Assembly (NCBI RefSeq): GCF_036588685.1
Contig: NC_086382.1
Span: forward strand, 60,778,987 to 60,842,986
Length of the DNA stretch: 64,000 nucleotides
Reading direction: 5' to 3'
Source: Mytilus trossulus
Taxonomy: Eukaryota; Mollusca; Bivalvia; Mytilida; Mytilidae
Shown here: positions 52,891 to 64,000 of the stretch, in pieces
Position numbering within the stretch: the first letter of the stretch is position 1
How the letters are laid out: the number at the start of each line of letters is the position of its first letter
Position numbers and translations under genes: made by a program
The notes under the pieces: model-generated
Database searches by the model: none
Told to the model about the DNA's origin: nothing
What the model saw: only the letters and a program-made list of their open reading frames with translations

Positions 52891-53170
52891 TCAAAATGGC
52901 CGACCACCTCTTCTCATTGGAAGACCACTTCTTGGTGGAGTGACGGCTATGTCAATATAATCTCCTGTCTGAAATCTTTTGGAGGCTAAAGTAACATTAT
53001 CATCTTGACCTCTATGACCAGAACAGGTTGTACCAATTTCCCGTAGTCTATACACTGGAGTTCTTAAATCTGGATACACTATGCCAAAATCAAAAAATGT
53101 TCCTTTTCTTCTAGAATCTGGATTTACTTCTTTTACTAAACTTGTTAATTCCTTCAATGTTGCATCTTTC
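52891..53170 (-). CDS. SAP18: SAP18 exon 3 (stop)
   Basis: Residues 59-150 from KDATLKELTSL to RRGGRPF, then TGA at 52891-52893. Acceptor TTTCAG. Confidence 0.96.
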
Positions 53171-56100
53171 CTGAAAATATTAATGTAAAATTGTTACTGT
53201 AAGAATAATTTATCAATGAAGTTCAGCATTTAAAAAATACCAAACTTCATGTACATGTATTGTTATCATTCTCTTTATTCTATTTTTTTCTTCTACAGTG
53301 ATTCTAATACATGTACATGTAGGTCTAGCCAGTAGGGAACTTTTCCACTCACTAAGGCAAATTTGATCTAAAATGGATTTGACTTATTTCATTTATGACA
53401 TTTCAGGGTTTTGTCCTATAATTTAATAATGTTTACAGCTTACTACAGTATTTATGTTTTTCGCCTTAACTCTTTGTTCAAGTAATCACAGTATGCCTCT
53501 TTTGTTGTCTTTGGTCTTCATAGATATTTACATCTCATTGGCAATCATATTTTATATTTCATCTTTTTATTTTGATATTGCCTTTAATGTGTAAATTTTA
53601 GCAAAACTTGATTTATTTTAGAACATGCTTGCAGAAACATGTAAGGATATACCAACAACGGAAAAGAGTTTAAAAAATTTGTAAGGGTTCCTCAGAACCC
53701 AGTGTCTCGCCTACTTTTGCTGTAAATCGCAGGCACAACCAAAATTAGGAAAAAAATCAATAAAAATATTCCTCTTGATACTATCTTATGATTTTAAGAA
53801 GCTTCTGTCCAAGTTTGGTAAAAATCTAGGATAGTTAATGAATCTAATAAATGTTTTGAAAACTCTAACTGCAGACTGTATGTAATTTTAACTGGAAGAA
53901 AATCTAAGTCCATTTAAAAGTAAAATACAGAAAAAATGGAGTTATCTTTTTACAAAATTTACTTCTGGATACTATCTTATGATCATAAATAAGCTTCTGC
54001 CCAAGTTTGGTACAAACCCAGTATAGATAAAGAAAGTTATTAAAATTTTGAAACCTTTAACCACAGAGTGAATGTAATGTTTCCCCGCAGAAAAACTAAA
54101 TCCATTTAAAAGTAAAATACGGAAAAAATGGATTAATTTTTTTACAAAATTTACTTCTGGATACTATCTTATGATCATAAACAAGCTTCTGTCCAAGTTT
54201 GGTAAAAACCCAGGATAGTTTAAGAAAGTTACTAAAATTCTAAAAACGTTAACCACAGAGTGAATGTTATGTTTCCCCGCAGAAAAACTAAGTCCATTTA
54301 TAAGTAAAATACAGAAAAAAAATGGAATTTATTTCTACAAAATTTACTTCTGGATACTATCTTATGATCTGACATAAACAAGCTTCTGTCCAAATTTGGT
54401 AGAAATCCAGTATAGTTTAAGAAAGTTATTAAAATTTCAAAAACCACAGAGTGAATATTTGTGGACGCCGCCGCCGACATGTTAGATCGCTTAGTCTCGC
54501 TTTTTCAACTAAAGTCGAAGGCTCGACAAAAATGGCAATATTGGTAAAAAAACCAAATCTATTGTACACTCAAATAAAACTTACCATGTATAAATTTGAA
54601 GTTCATTACTTGGTGTCTGTCCTCTCTGGAAATCACCTAACTGATGGTGTCTACCCTGATTACAAAATACCCTCAGTAACAAAGGACATGTCTGAAATTA
54701 CAAGAAAGTTATTAATTATCATTGAAGTAACAACAAATATAATTTTCTGTTTGTAACTGTGTTTTAAATTTTTTGTGACTTGGCTTCAATGTAATGTCCC
54801 AGAAAGCATTTGTTTAGAATCCATCATTCATGTACATTGTACACACCCAAAAATTTATACAAAAATTATTCAACAAAAAAAGGTAAATACAACACAAGAA
54901 AGAAAGGCACTTTTTTAAAGAAAATAATGCATGACAACAAATATTTATAGAAATACAAGTACACTAACCAAAACTTGATTTAGATTTATTCAACACAAAA
55001 ATCTTTGTCAGAGTGTCACTTTCAATGACTTTATTTAGAACAATTGAAAAAAATATATATTTATAGCAAAACACTTTACCAAAACACAATTAAGATTTGT
55101 TCAACGCAAAAAACATTTTCAGAATGTCCATTTATCATGTACATGTTTATTATGAAAAGAAAGAAAAAATATATATTCATAGCTATTAGCAAAACACATA
55201 ATATAATGGCTATTTGTCTGCAATTACTTGACATCACAAAGGTTAACCCTGGTTCCCTACAAATGTTTACATAACCTTAAAAATATTTGACAACACATTG
55301 GAAAAGTGATTGTTATATGACGTCAAAAGTTCAAGAGGCACAAATTCGTCAAAAGTTCAAGAGGCACAAATTCTCAGGTAAAGCGATGTAGAATTCCAAA
55401 TATCAATAAACATGATAAAGTGTATTAGACACTTACCAAAACTAAATTACAAAATTATTAAACACAAAACAAATAAAAGGGTTGGGGGTTATGAAGGGAT
55501 CCTGAAATCCCGGGCTTTCAAACCCAAAATCCTGAGGCCCCGAAATTTAAAAATAAATTGAAATCCTGACGTCACATCTTGAAATTCCTAAAAAGAATTC
55601 CTTGATCCTGAAATCCTGAGCTAAAAACACCTGATCAGGGGGTCCTGATTAAGGTCTTATCCCCCCTTAAGGAGGCCAAATTATGTGTATAAATGTATTT
55701 ACACTTTTTGTATTTAGCTGTATCTTGCCTCCGAATGACCTTATAATTAGATTGACTCTGAATCACCTTTTTACGTCAAGCAACAATCACTTTTTAATTG
55801 TGACGACAAATATTTTAAATTATGATGTCAAAGTTTAAGGGAACCTGTGTGATTTTACGTAATGGCAGACAAATTTGCATACAAGTGTAAATACGTCTAT
55901 TGTGCTAAAGTGAAATGTGGAATCAGCACCTGGTTAAATCGGCACTTAGTCAGGTCTGTCTGCACCAAGAGTAAATTTTGAGGTGAAAACACAGACATTT
56001 TAGACACATGAACCTTAAGGGGAAAGATTAAAAATTATGAAGAAGTGGTTGTCCAGAAAATTTGACTTACAAAACAAATGTATTTACTTTTTTGTGCTGT

Positions 56101-56341
56101 TAATAAATATTGTACTTTTTATTGTCTAAATCTTAGAAAAACATCTTTACAAATAAATATAGCCATCTAAACGTACGGATGTGGATAGTAAACCACACAG
56201 AATAAATTTTGAGAGAAACAAGTGCCTGTGCAAATGGGACATCATTGTTGTTTGGATTTTGCTGTGCTTTTATACCTTTTCTCTGTCGACTGGAGCTTCA
56301 GTCTCTTTCGGCTGTTCTTCCACAACGGATTCAACAGGCAT
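52891..56341 (-). CDS. SAP18: SAP18, Sin3-associated polypeptide p18, 3 exons (gene-level entry)
   Basis: Small ubiquitin-like-fold protein that links Sin3/histone deacetylase complexes and, with RNPS1 and Acinus or Pinin, forms the ASAP/PSAP splicing complexes. Three exons (66, 107 and 280 nt) join in phase to 150 residues, close to the roughly 153 I recall for the human protein. Signature strings: DREK then TCPLLLRVF (19-31), GRHHQLGDF (35-43), NELQIYTWKDATLKELTSLV (52-71), KGTFFDFGIVYPDL, YRLREIGTT, and GDYIDIAVTPP before an Arg/Gly-rich tail ending RPF. The ATG at 56341 gives MPVESVVEEQPKE, an acidic N-terminus as in the family. The intron between exons 2 and 3 carries an 850-bp tandem-cored repeat. 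Convergent with ARP6. Confidence 0.96.
53685..54530 (-). repeat. 850-bp element with a 192-bp tandem core (SAP18 intron 2)
   Basis: Marker CTATCTTATGAT at 53781, 53972, 54164 and 54357, periods 191-193 bp. Read on the minus strand it opens with a GTCGAGCCTTCGAC hairpin, AAAGCGAGAC and a GGCGGCGGCGTC block, and closes with GGCGAGACAC and a GGGTTCTGAGGAACCC hairpin. Same architecture as 44222-46021. Confidence 0.75.
54585..54691 (-). CDS. SAP18: SAP18 exon 2
   Basis: Residues 23-57 and two bases of Trp 58. TCPLLLRVFCNQGRHHQL and PSNELQIYT. Acceptor TTTCAG, donor GTAAGT. Confidence 0.95.
54692..56275. other. SAP18 intron 1
   Basis: No further exon seen. Contains a self-similar stretch at about 55490-55640 built from GATCCTGAAATCC words, and repeated ATTTATTCAACACAAAA-type words at 54960-55110. 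Confidence 0.45.
56276..56341 (-). CDS. SAP18: SAP18 exon 1 (start)
   Basis: Residues 1-22, MPVESVVEEQPKETEAPVDR then EK; donor GTATAA, phase 0. The preceding AATTCAG at about 56368 could be the acceptor of a 5' UTR intron. Confidence 0.9.
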
Positions 56342-56998
56342 TTTAAACTTTAAATACTATATTGCCTCTGAATTAAAAATAAACAATTATTTCTCAAACC
56401 GGCAAGCTTTTTTTCAAGGGGAAACAACTTTTGTATGAGCACAATACAGTGTTCATTTACAGATATTGAGAAGTATGCTAAACATAAAGTCACTCTCTGG
56501 TTTTGTTAAGCAATTGATTTAAAACAAATAAGTTGATTTAAAAAAAAAAAAAAACACAACCAAACAAAATAAATATTTGAAATATATTATCAGATTAAGA
56601 AATAAACTAAATCTAGACCCAGTTTCAACACTTTACTGTGAAATATTTTAAAGGGAAGTCACTCTAAATCCCGCGAAATTTATGAAGTTGTCACTTACAG
56701 TACATCCTAAAAAGACATAACAGATTACAAGATAAAGTACATGCCAATGGTCACAAAGACTGTTGTGATTAGTGAAACGTTGGCACAAAAGGCGTAATGA
56801 AAATGTCATGAATTAATTAAGGGTAATACAGTATACAACAGGGACTCTGCAACAGGGAGTTATTAAATTTACAAATAAAAAAAAACCCTAAGAAAAACTG
56901 TAAAAATTGTTAATATAAAAAATTTTCAACGTAAAAAAACTTGACTGTCTTTGTAAAACAGTATTTATAAATAAATTATAAATTTAAAAAATATTTAC

Positions 56999-57086
56999 CT
57001 GACATGCGCCTGAAAGTAAACATCACTATGTTGACGATTTTCTGTAACTGAAGAAGAAGAAAATATCCCAGCGTCGCTAGTGTTGT
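56999..57086 (-). other. Possible non-coding 5' exon of SAP18
   Basis: Acceptor-like TATCTTCAG at its upstream edge and a good donor (CATGTCAG then GTAAATAT). One frame is open for 29 codons but does not match SAP18, so if it is an exon it is probably 5' UTR. It would splice to the acceptor near 56368. If it is the first exon, its upstream end is the transcription start. Confidence 0.22.
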
Positions 57087-58410
57087 CTGAAGATAGATGT
57101 TTTCCAGAAAATAACTTTATTATAAGTCAATAGGAATCAATAAAATTTCAACACAATGTATATAACCACAAAAGAAAGGTTAGGATTGATTTTGGGGATT
57201 ATGGTCCCAAAGGTTTATAAAAAGGGGCCCTAATAAGCTTTTTTGTAATTTCCAGTCAATATCTTAATTGTGTTTAAGTGTATAAATCTCTCTGAAATTA
57301 TATCACAAGTTTCCATACCACAAAGCCTCAAGGGATGGTTATGGGGGTTATGGCTCAAATCATATAGCAATTAGGGGTAAACAATGTGGAAAAACAAGGG
57401 AGTTTCTGGTTTAAGAACAATTTAGACAATTTAAAAGCAGTGTAAGGGAGGGAACAATTTTTTCAGATTTCAGAAATTAAAAAGAAAATTTTTCAAATAT
57501 TTTATTTTTTGAGGATTAAATTTCAACAGCATCATGAGCATAGTGTTCAAAAGCAAAAAAAAAATTTAAGTTTTTTTAGACCACATTCATTCTGTACAGA
57601 AACCTTTGCTGTATCAAGCTTGAATGTTGTGGCCATACTTGCCCCTACTGTTCAGGGTTCAGCCTCTGCGGTTGAATAAAGCTGCGTCCTGTGGAGCATC
57701 TTGTTTAGCATTGAAGCAACAATATAAAATATTCCCCAATTATTAACCAGAACACAAGTTCTTTATATATTATCTTTTTATTGAAAGTGCAAGATGTTTA
57801 TTATTTTGTAATAAGGTTTAATATAAAGTCCAAATAATGTTAGCAGCCAAAATGAACAGTAAAGCATTAACTTAAAAAATGCTCGCGTGACTGAACCAGA
57901 CATTTGACATCATATATGAGTTTTTTGCTTCAATGATGATTTTTATGTATATGGTTATAATCTTGACAACAGTACTGGTTATGATGGTTAGACAGAGCTG
58001 ATAAATTATACTAAAAAAAATTAAATAACAATATTAATTATGATCTTAAAACAATCTGATTTCTGTTTGATATAATAATTATAACATAGCTGAGGGCTAT
58101 TTTGGAAAAAAGAGGAGTGGAGTTGTGAGGGTTGGAAGACTTGGCTAGAAAAAAATTAATCCTGAACTTGATTCTTTTGAAAATAACTATTGTGACCCTG
58201 TAACTGAATAACGAAAATTGATTATTTCCCTTGATATAACATGAATGCTATTGAAAATCTGTATTTTAGAAGCTAAGTATTCAGTGCCGAAACATATTTC
58301 ATAGAGTGCAAAAAATGCTAAAAAAAGAACATCTGATTGTCGTTTATTTCGCCCATGAACAATCAAGGTTTTTATGAGTCTCTTGTTCTTTTGTTGTTTA
58401 CAATATTCAT
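57087..58410. other. Intergenic stretch upstream of SAP18
   Basis: AT-rich; no gene recognised and no clear repeat. Confidence 0.4.
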
Positions 58411-59145
58411 TTATGTCTCGCTTGACGGAGTCAAAAAGCAAGACCTAGTTATGCTGTTTCTGGCAGCATCAGTGGTGTCAACAATGTATTAGTTTGTGAT
58501 TAGGTCTAGTTTAAGGTGAACCACTAGTGGTAGGTCAAAGATATTTGGTATGCAGTTGTATTAGTATTGGCACATCTCATTGCCATGGAGATTATTTGGC
58601 CTTGCCGCCTCAGTTATGGTCTATTGACTGAAATTTTGCTTATTTCTCATGTATTAGTTTGTGATTAGCTCAGTTAATGTCACTAAATGAGGAATTACTT
58701 GTGGTAAATTCATGATAATTGGTATGCAGTTGTATAAGCATTTGCACATCTCATTTCCATGGAGATTATTTGGCCCCACTCCTTCTGTCATGGTCTAATG
58801 ACTTTGAAACTTTTGCTTAGTTTTCATGTTTTAGTTTGGAATTAGGCAGTTTATGGGGAACTACTAGTGGTAGGTCAATGATATTTGGTATGCAGTTGTT
58901 TAAGCATTGGTACATCTCATTTCCATGGAGATTATTTGGTCCTGCCCTCTCTGTCACGGTCTATTGACTTTGAAATTTTGCTTAGTTTACATAAATTAGT
59001 TGGGGATTAGGTTTGTTTAAAAGGAACTACATATGATAAGTCAATGGTATTTAGTATGCAGTTGTAAAAGCATTGGCAAATCTCTTTTCCATGGAGATTG
59101 TTTAGCCATGTACCTTCAGTCATGGTTCATTGACTTCTTTAATTT
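58411..59145 (+). repeat. 735-bp element with a 165-176-bp tandem core
   Basis: Opens 'TTATGTCTCGCTTGACGGAG TCAAAAAGCAAGAC' (two parts), then four units marked ATTAGTTTGTGATTAG at 58487, 58652, 58828 and 58993, each containing TTGGTATGCAGTTGT and CCATGGAGATTATTTGG. Confidence 0.75.
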
Positions 59146-59149
59146 CAAC

Positions 59150-60424
59150 ATTTGCATTATCGAAATGCTTGGTAAATATTTTGTTAAATTGAACACAAAT
59201 ATATGACATGATCTAATATCAATATAACAAAATATATATAGGCTGCACTTCTGTAAATAAAGACCATGCTTCCCATAGGAACTTTTTTAATGGCTAAAAT
59301 TGCAGTTTTGTAAACAATAATATTCTGGAACTAAAAGTTCACATGTACTATTATTATTTGCACATGTCTCGTAGGGCTGTGCAGCATAATTTCAATATTG
59401 AAAATCTATTAAGTTGAATTCTGTACTTTCTCTCCCTTTACTATCCGTATTCCTGAAAATTCAATTTGCCATCTAATAACTTTGAAATTGTAAAAATGTA
59501 AAATTTTCAAGTTGTGTTTCTTAAGGGCTATATAACAATAACCCTTGTCTAATTGTCTGGTACCAAAGGAAAAAAGTTCTGACAAGTAAAATTTAGCATG
59601 TTTGCAGCATGAAGTTTTGAATGCCATCAAAGCTAAAATTGTGTCAGCTTTATCTATATTTTTGGTATTTGAAATACATACCATTTATGTCTGGTGAAAA
59701 TATCTGAAGGTGAGATGTGCATGCTGACCTGACAGTGTATGGCAGTATAAACAATTTGTACAAATCTTTGTACAAATGTGTAATTCAAGAAAATAGACCA
59801 TAATAACCTATAACATGTATTCAAGTCTATCCTGTTTTCCAGAACACATGACATCTTTTATATCCTTATTCAAATTGGTGGTCATCTTGTTGCTAGATGA
59901 TAGGTTTTAGGAGCCTCTTGTATTTTTTATTGGACTCTAAAAGTGTATTTTACTAACATTGATTGAAAGTAAAACATAAAATGCTCAATCAGCACTATTT
60001 CAACTGTGGATTTATTTGAAGAAGAAATGTTATTACAAAAAAATATTAAAAATGCAAACTAACCATTTTATCAATGAAACAAAAGTTTAATACCAGAGTG
60101 AATATTTTCATCACTTATATAAATATAATTTGTTCCAAATTTAGCATGATGGACTATAACAGTATGATTTATATACATAGTAGGTTATATATTTGAATGT
60201 CATTGTTATATTTGTACTTATTTAATTTTTCCGAGGATCTGAACAAGGATGATTTGTTTTATGTGTTTTGAAACCCTCTATAAATAAAATATAAATTACC
60301 ACTGAGTACTCTATTACAAATGTTTTATAAAGTAAATCTATGATAATTAGAAGAATTGCCCTCCCCCTTTTCTAAATAAAAAAAGATGTGCCAGGTTAGA
60401 TTTGGTGACCTGTAATGTTTGTTT
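59150..60424. other. Intergenic stretch
   Basis: No gene recognised. Minus-strand open frames of 91 and 66 codons near 59409-59854 lack family resemblance or splice context. Confidence 0.35.
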
Positions 60425-60610
60425 AATAGACCACTTTTCAGTTAATATGTCCTTCACTGGAAAAGTTTGTCAGTTTTGAGCGTCTTAATGGCGTCATTTA
60501 CCAGATAGAAGGGATCACAAATTTTAAGAGTTTTTATGATGTCATTTACCAGATAGAAGGGATATCGCCTGTTTTCCATGTATTCCTGCTCTCTTCAAGT
60601 TCATCAAGCA
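60425..60610. repeat. AATAGACCACTTT-type MITE, degenerate copy
   Basis: Starts AATAGACCACTTTTCAG. The motif 'GTCATTTACCAGATAGAAGG' occurs twice, so this copy has an internal duplication. Confidence 0.55.
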
Positions 60611-60954
60611 TCTTTGGGATTGCCATTATGCATGCTAACTAAAAGATTCCCAAATGACAGCAGTGTTAAATATCAATCATAAGAATTTAATGTGCTGAAA
60701 AATTAGTGCAATATATCATCATATTTTTTCAGCCTCTCGCTCAACATAGGAACAGAAGTGATGATGCCCTTAAAAATTCAAGAATGATGTTCAGGAAAAC
60801 CAAAGGTTTTGATGGAAATGCAACAAACAAGAGAGTTATGTCTATTGGGTAGCAAAAAAGGGATCTCTCATGTTTTGATTTGCTCTTTCCGTCTAGGGGT
60901 TATTTTCATCATCACTTTACATCCTTTCAATTCAATCAAGTGTTGTCTTATATA

Positions 60955-61005
60955 GTTATAGGAAGATGTGGTATGAGTGCCAATGAGACAACTCTCCATC
61001 TAAAT
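60955..61005 (-). repeat. Short fragment of the CTCATTGGCA tail family
   Basis: AGGAAGATGTGGTATGAGTGC then CAATGAGACAACTCTCCATC, the inverted 3' end. Confidence 0.65.
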
Positions 61006-61261
61006 ATAAATTTATAGAAGTAAACCAATACCATTGTCTTGTATGCTAAGCTTAATCTGTTTGTTTATAATCATTGAACTATAATCATATATTCTTAATT
61101 CTCATAAATTTTCAAAACCATATTTTTAAAAACCAGTATTCATGATATTATAGGCTTTTAAAAAATATTTTAACCAGTATTAGACTATAACTTTTAGTTA
61201 CTACTGATTTAGAGGATATTGGGTTTATCAGGGCAAGAAAATCACCTTTTTTGATAATCAG

Positions 61262-61345
61262 CAGTAGCGGATCCAGAACTTTTTGTAAGAGGGGGGGGCA
61301 CTGACTGACCTAAGGGGGCCCACTCCAGTCGAATCCGTCTATGAT
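61262..61345. repeat. GCGGATCCAG-type repeat fragment
   Basis: 'GCAGTAGCGGATCCAGAACT' with a G-run and GGGGGCCCACTCC; an opposite-orientation relative sits at about 63185-63245. Confidence 0.45.
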
Positions 61346-61921
61346 CAGAGCTTAAATCATGTGTTACAGACCTTTTAAACCATGGTACTGATTATCATTT
61401 ACCACCTAATGTAAAATGATACTCAATTTTGCCTTGAACATAACTTTTTATAGCCCTTTCTGAATCTGATCAAAATAGCTATTTTCTATGTATGCATGAA
61501 TTAGCATTATATTTATTTGAAAATAAACACCTCTTTTTTTTTTTAGATAATACAAGAAATTACCATATTAAACAATGTTGTAAAAAGTGTAAATGTTTTA
61601 TTTTTAACAATAATGATACTTTTAATTTTAAATGTTCATTGTTACTCTTTTTTTTAACGGGTTATATAATCTTAGTTGTAATTTGAATCAAAGTGCCTTT
61701 TCACTATCGGTAGATTTATCGATATTTGTCTTTCTGAGGTATTCAGCGGATTGTATTCTATTGTTGAAAAAAACTTTCATCAATACTGTAGTGATTTGAA
61801 TGTAAAATTGTTAATAGCAGAGCTGTGCATCTATTATAGGAAAATTGTATAGCTGTTTAGTTGTCTATTGTAACAGGGACAGCCCTTTATCATGCTTCAG
61901 TAAACATAAAGCTGTTTTTAG

Positions 61922-61964
61922 GCGGCAACATAGCTTTTCAAAAGAAGATTGGACAAACTAAACG
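61922..61964 (+). other. Possible isolated 43-nt exon
   Basis: Acceptor-like CTGTTTTTAG and consensus donor GTAAGTAT bound an open 43 nt reading GNIAFQKKIGQTK in one frame. No partner exon is visible, so this is weak. Confidence 0.15.
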
Positions 61965-63347
61965 GTAAGTATTATTTGTTTTCTGATTTTATCAATAGTT
62001 ATTATATTTGATTGTTATTATGATAATATTTGAATTTAAAAAAAAAGTAAAACTGATTTAAAGGTAATGGATTTGCTTGTATAGGTAAGCTGTTTAAATG
62101 TTTCAGTAAATAATGCTATAAAGAAATAAACCGTAACTATCTGTTTTGATAGCATTTTGATGCACCCCAAAAATGATAAAGTTTAAATGTAATTTAAAAT
62201 TTTAGAGAATATTTTCATTCAGGCAGAAGAAAGTTAAAACATTAGTTGCTATTTTATGTAAAGCATATACTTATTTGGGAAAGTTATATCACATTGGACT
62301 GTGTTCTCTATTTGATAAAGGTAATTTATGTATTTGTAATTTCTGTCATAAGAATTAAAAGCATCTTTCAGGACAACATTTAGCCAGTTGTATTTTAGGT
62401 CTTGATATTTTTATCATGCATGATCGATGCTCATAATGTAGCGATTTTCATTATTGTCATATACATGTATGCTTACAAAAGAACCATGTTTTTTTGTAAT
62501 AATTAAAATGATTCGCTCAGATTTATTAAGGCTTTGATCTATTTTAACATTTGCTCCTGTAGAAAAAATGTTTGTCAATGACCTTTGAAATACAAAGAAT
62601 AAAGGGATAATGTTGTTATCATTTGGTATATGTTTTACAACAAATCTCCTCTGAAAATAATAAGCAACTGGAACCAAAATTGGCCACAATCATCCTTGTG
62701 GTATCTAGTTTAAAAATTATATTCTATCAGTATCTAGTGGATAGTTGTCTCATTGACAATCAAACCATACCTTATTATTTTTATTTTCTGAAGGAGGATA
62801 GGGTATGCTGGTTAACCTCTGTAAATCCCTTTTCCCACATGTGACAATTTTTGCTACATTCTTCTAAGCAACTACAAGTTATAGCTTCTTGATATGAAGC
62901 ACCAGTTAAGCTTCATTTTAGTTTAGCCATAAATTTTGCCAAATTCTGAGCAATAATTAAATGTTCCACTTCCTGTATGACAAAAAGCAATTATCATTTC
63001 TGTTAACTGTCATATTAACTTTCAAATATAACAGCTAGTCTTAGCATCTTGACATAAGACATCAAGCTTCATATGGCTATGTCAAACCATTGGATACTTA
63101 TTCAGGTCCATAGATGTTCTACTTCCTTTGTATAATTAGTGAACCATAGCTCAAAGCCCTCCCATCCTGGGAAAAATTTGGTTGACTTGAAAGGGAATTA
63201 CTGGAGCTGGCCCCCTCTTATGAAAATTTCTGGATCTGCCACTGATTTTTAACTGAGATCTACAATATCTATCATCTGAATTGATTTAAACAAGTTCAAG
63301 TTCATTTGACAGATGTCAAAATATGCAATTTGTTTTTAAACTCTAGC
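61965..63347. other. Intergenic stretch
   Basis: No gene recognised. About 62646-62720 is a fragment of the 500-bp core unit of the element at 44222-46021 (shared TTGGCCACAATCATC and GGTATCTAGTTTAAAAA). Confidence 0.4.
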
Positions 63348-63747
63348 AATAGACCACTTTCGAGTTCATCCGTCACCGGGAAAAAAAACTCGTCAATTAT
63401 ACGCGTCTTTATCACCGTCATTTGTGCGTTTAGGGGCGTCGTCACTTCCCTTCCAATGTTGAGCGAGTGGTTGGAAAACTATAATTTTATATTGTACAAA
63501 TTAGTCGGCAAATTGAATTCTCAAAATTGACAATCAACACTGCTGTCATTAGGGAATTGTCAGTAAGTACCTACAGAGCAACCATTATTTCTAGTTTAAC
63601 CTGCACGAAGACGATCACTAAGACGCTTGAAAAACGTAAATAGAGCAGGGATACAGGCGAGCCCCTCTATCTGGTAAATGACGTCATAAAGGCGTGTATA
63701 ATTGACGAGTTTTTGCCGGTGACGGATGAACTCGAAAGTGGTCTATT
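63348..63747. mobile_element. 400-bp MITE with long terminal inverted repeats
   Basis: AATAGACCACTTTCGAGTTC at the left and its perfect inverse at the right; identity continues for 32 bp and, with small gaps, for more than 60 bp. TA at 63350-63351 and 63744-63745 fits a TA target. Best preserved of the three copies (others at 35936 and 60425). Confidence 0.82.
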
Positions 63748-64000
63748 AGTTAACAGATTTTTAAAATAGGCTTTTTTCTCAGTACCATTACATTGAATAT
63801 TTGGTAAATGTATTAGAATTTGACATCATTTTCTTGCCCTATTGGTTAGATTTGATGTTGGTAAGATTTTGCTGTGACTTTCATTTATAGACTATCAAAG
63901 TATTAAAAACACTGTAAATTTAATTTTATTTGCAATGCATCAGTCAATAATGTTTCTGCAAAAATCATTTTATACTTTAAAAGTATATTGTTAAAATATA

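Noticed and set aside
52756..52989. 77-codon plus-strand frame overlapping SAP18 exon 3
   Set aside because: Antisense shadow of a well-supported SAP18 coding exon.
56999..57086. This segment as a coding exon of SAP18
   Set aside because: Its frame does not match SAP18, and the exon at 56276-56341 supplies the expected N-terminus with correct phase; only a UTR role remains possible.
61262..63245. A 2-kb element bounded by inverted GGATCCAG-type sequences
   Set aside because: The two ends belong to the same dispersed family but differ in length and flank; more likely two separate insertions in opposite orientation.

Overview
This is an AT-rich, intron-rich animal nuclear DNA window. The many dispersed miniature transposons, satellite-cored elements and retroelement tails resemble those I associate with marine bivalves, most likely a mussel (Mytilus-like). 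The taxon is inferred from repeat style and protein similarity, not from a search. Three protein-coding genes can be assembled exon by exon, with consistent splice phases and GT-AG boundaries throughout.

Layout. (1) 702-22608, minus strand: a 14-exon F-box/WD40 gene encoding about 661 residues. It has a duplicated Trp-rich helical module, an F-box and at least six WD repeats, so it is probably a substrate receptor of an SCF ubiquitin ligase. Its 5' flank carries a perfect CRE-type palindrome and a 72-bp direct duplication with two CCAAT palindromes. (2) 22609-28083: divergent intergenic space with a terminal-inverted-repeat element and retroelement tails. (3) 28084-48183, plus strand: a complete 12-exon gene for actin-related protein 6 (396 aa), a subunit of SWR1/SRCAP-type H2A.Z-depositing remodellers. 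Its introns hold a 2.96-kb element with 49-bp terminal inverted repeats and a 5-bp target duplication, a broken reverse-transcriptase element interrupted by a second 1.5-kb inverted-repeat element, and a 1.8-kb Helitron-like element with a roughly 500-bp tandem core. (4) 48184-52890: convergent intergenic space with a large tandem-cored repeat and two long dispersed repeats. (5) 52891-56341, minus strand: a complete 3-exon SAP18 gene (150 aa), a Sin3/HDAC- and ASAP-associated ubiquitin-like-fold protein. (6) 56342-64000: no convincing gene, but two possible isolated exons, a tandem-cored repeat and a well-preserved 400-bp MITE.

Two of the three genes have chromatin roles, but they are convergent neighbours and I see no evidence of functional linkage. 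The most distinctive observations are: two independent cases in which the 3' end of a coding exon plus its splice donor has been duplicated downstream in the intron (exon 7 of the F-box gene, exon 5 of ARP6); the duplicated helical module in the F-box/WD40 protein; and a set of satellite-cored elements sharing one terminal architecture, one of which meets the Helitron end rules. No prokaryotic system, CRISPR array, rRNA or tRNA gene was recognised.
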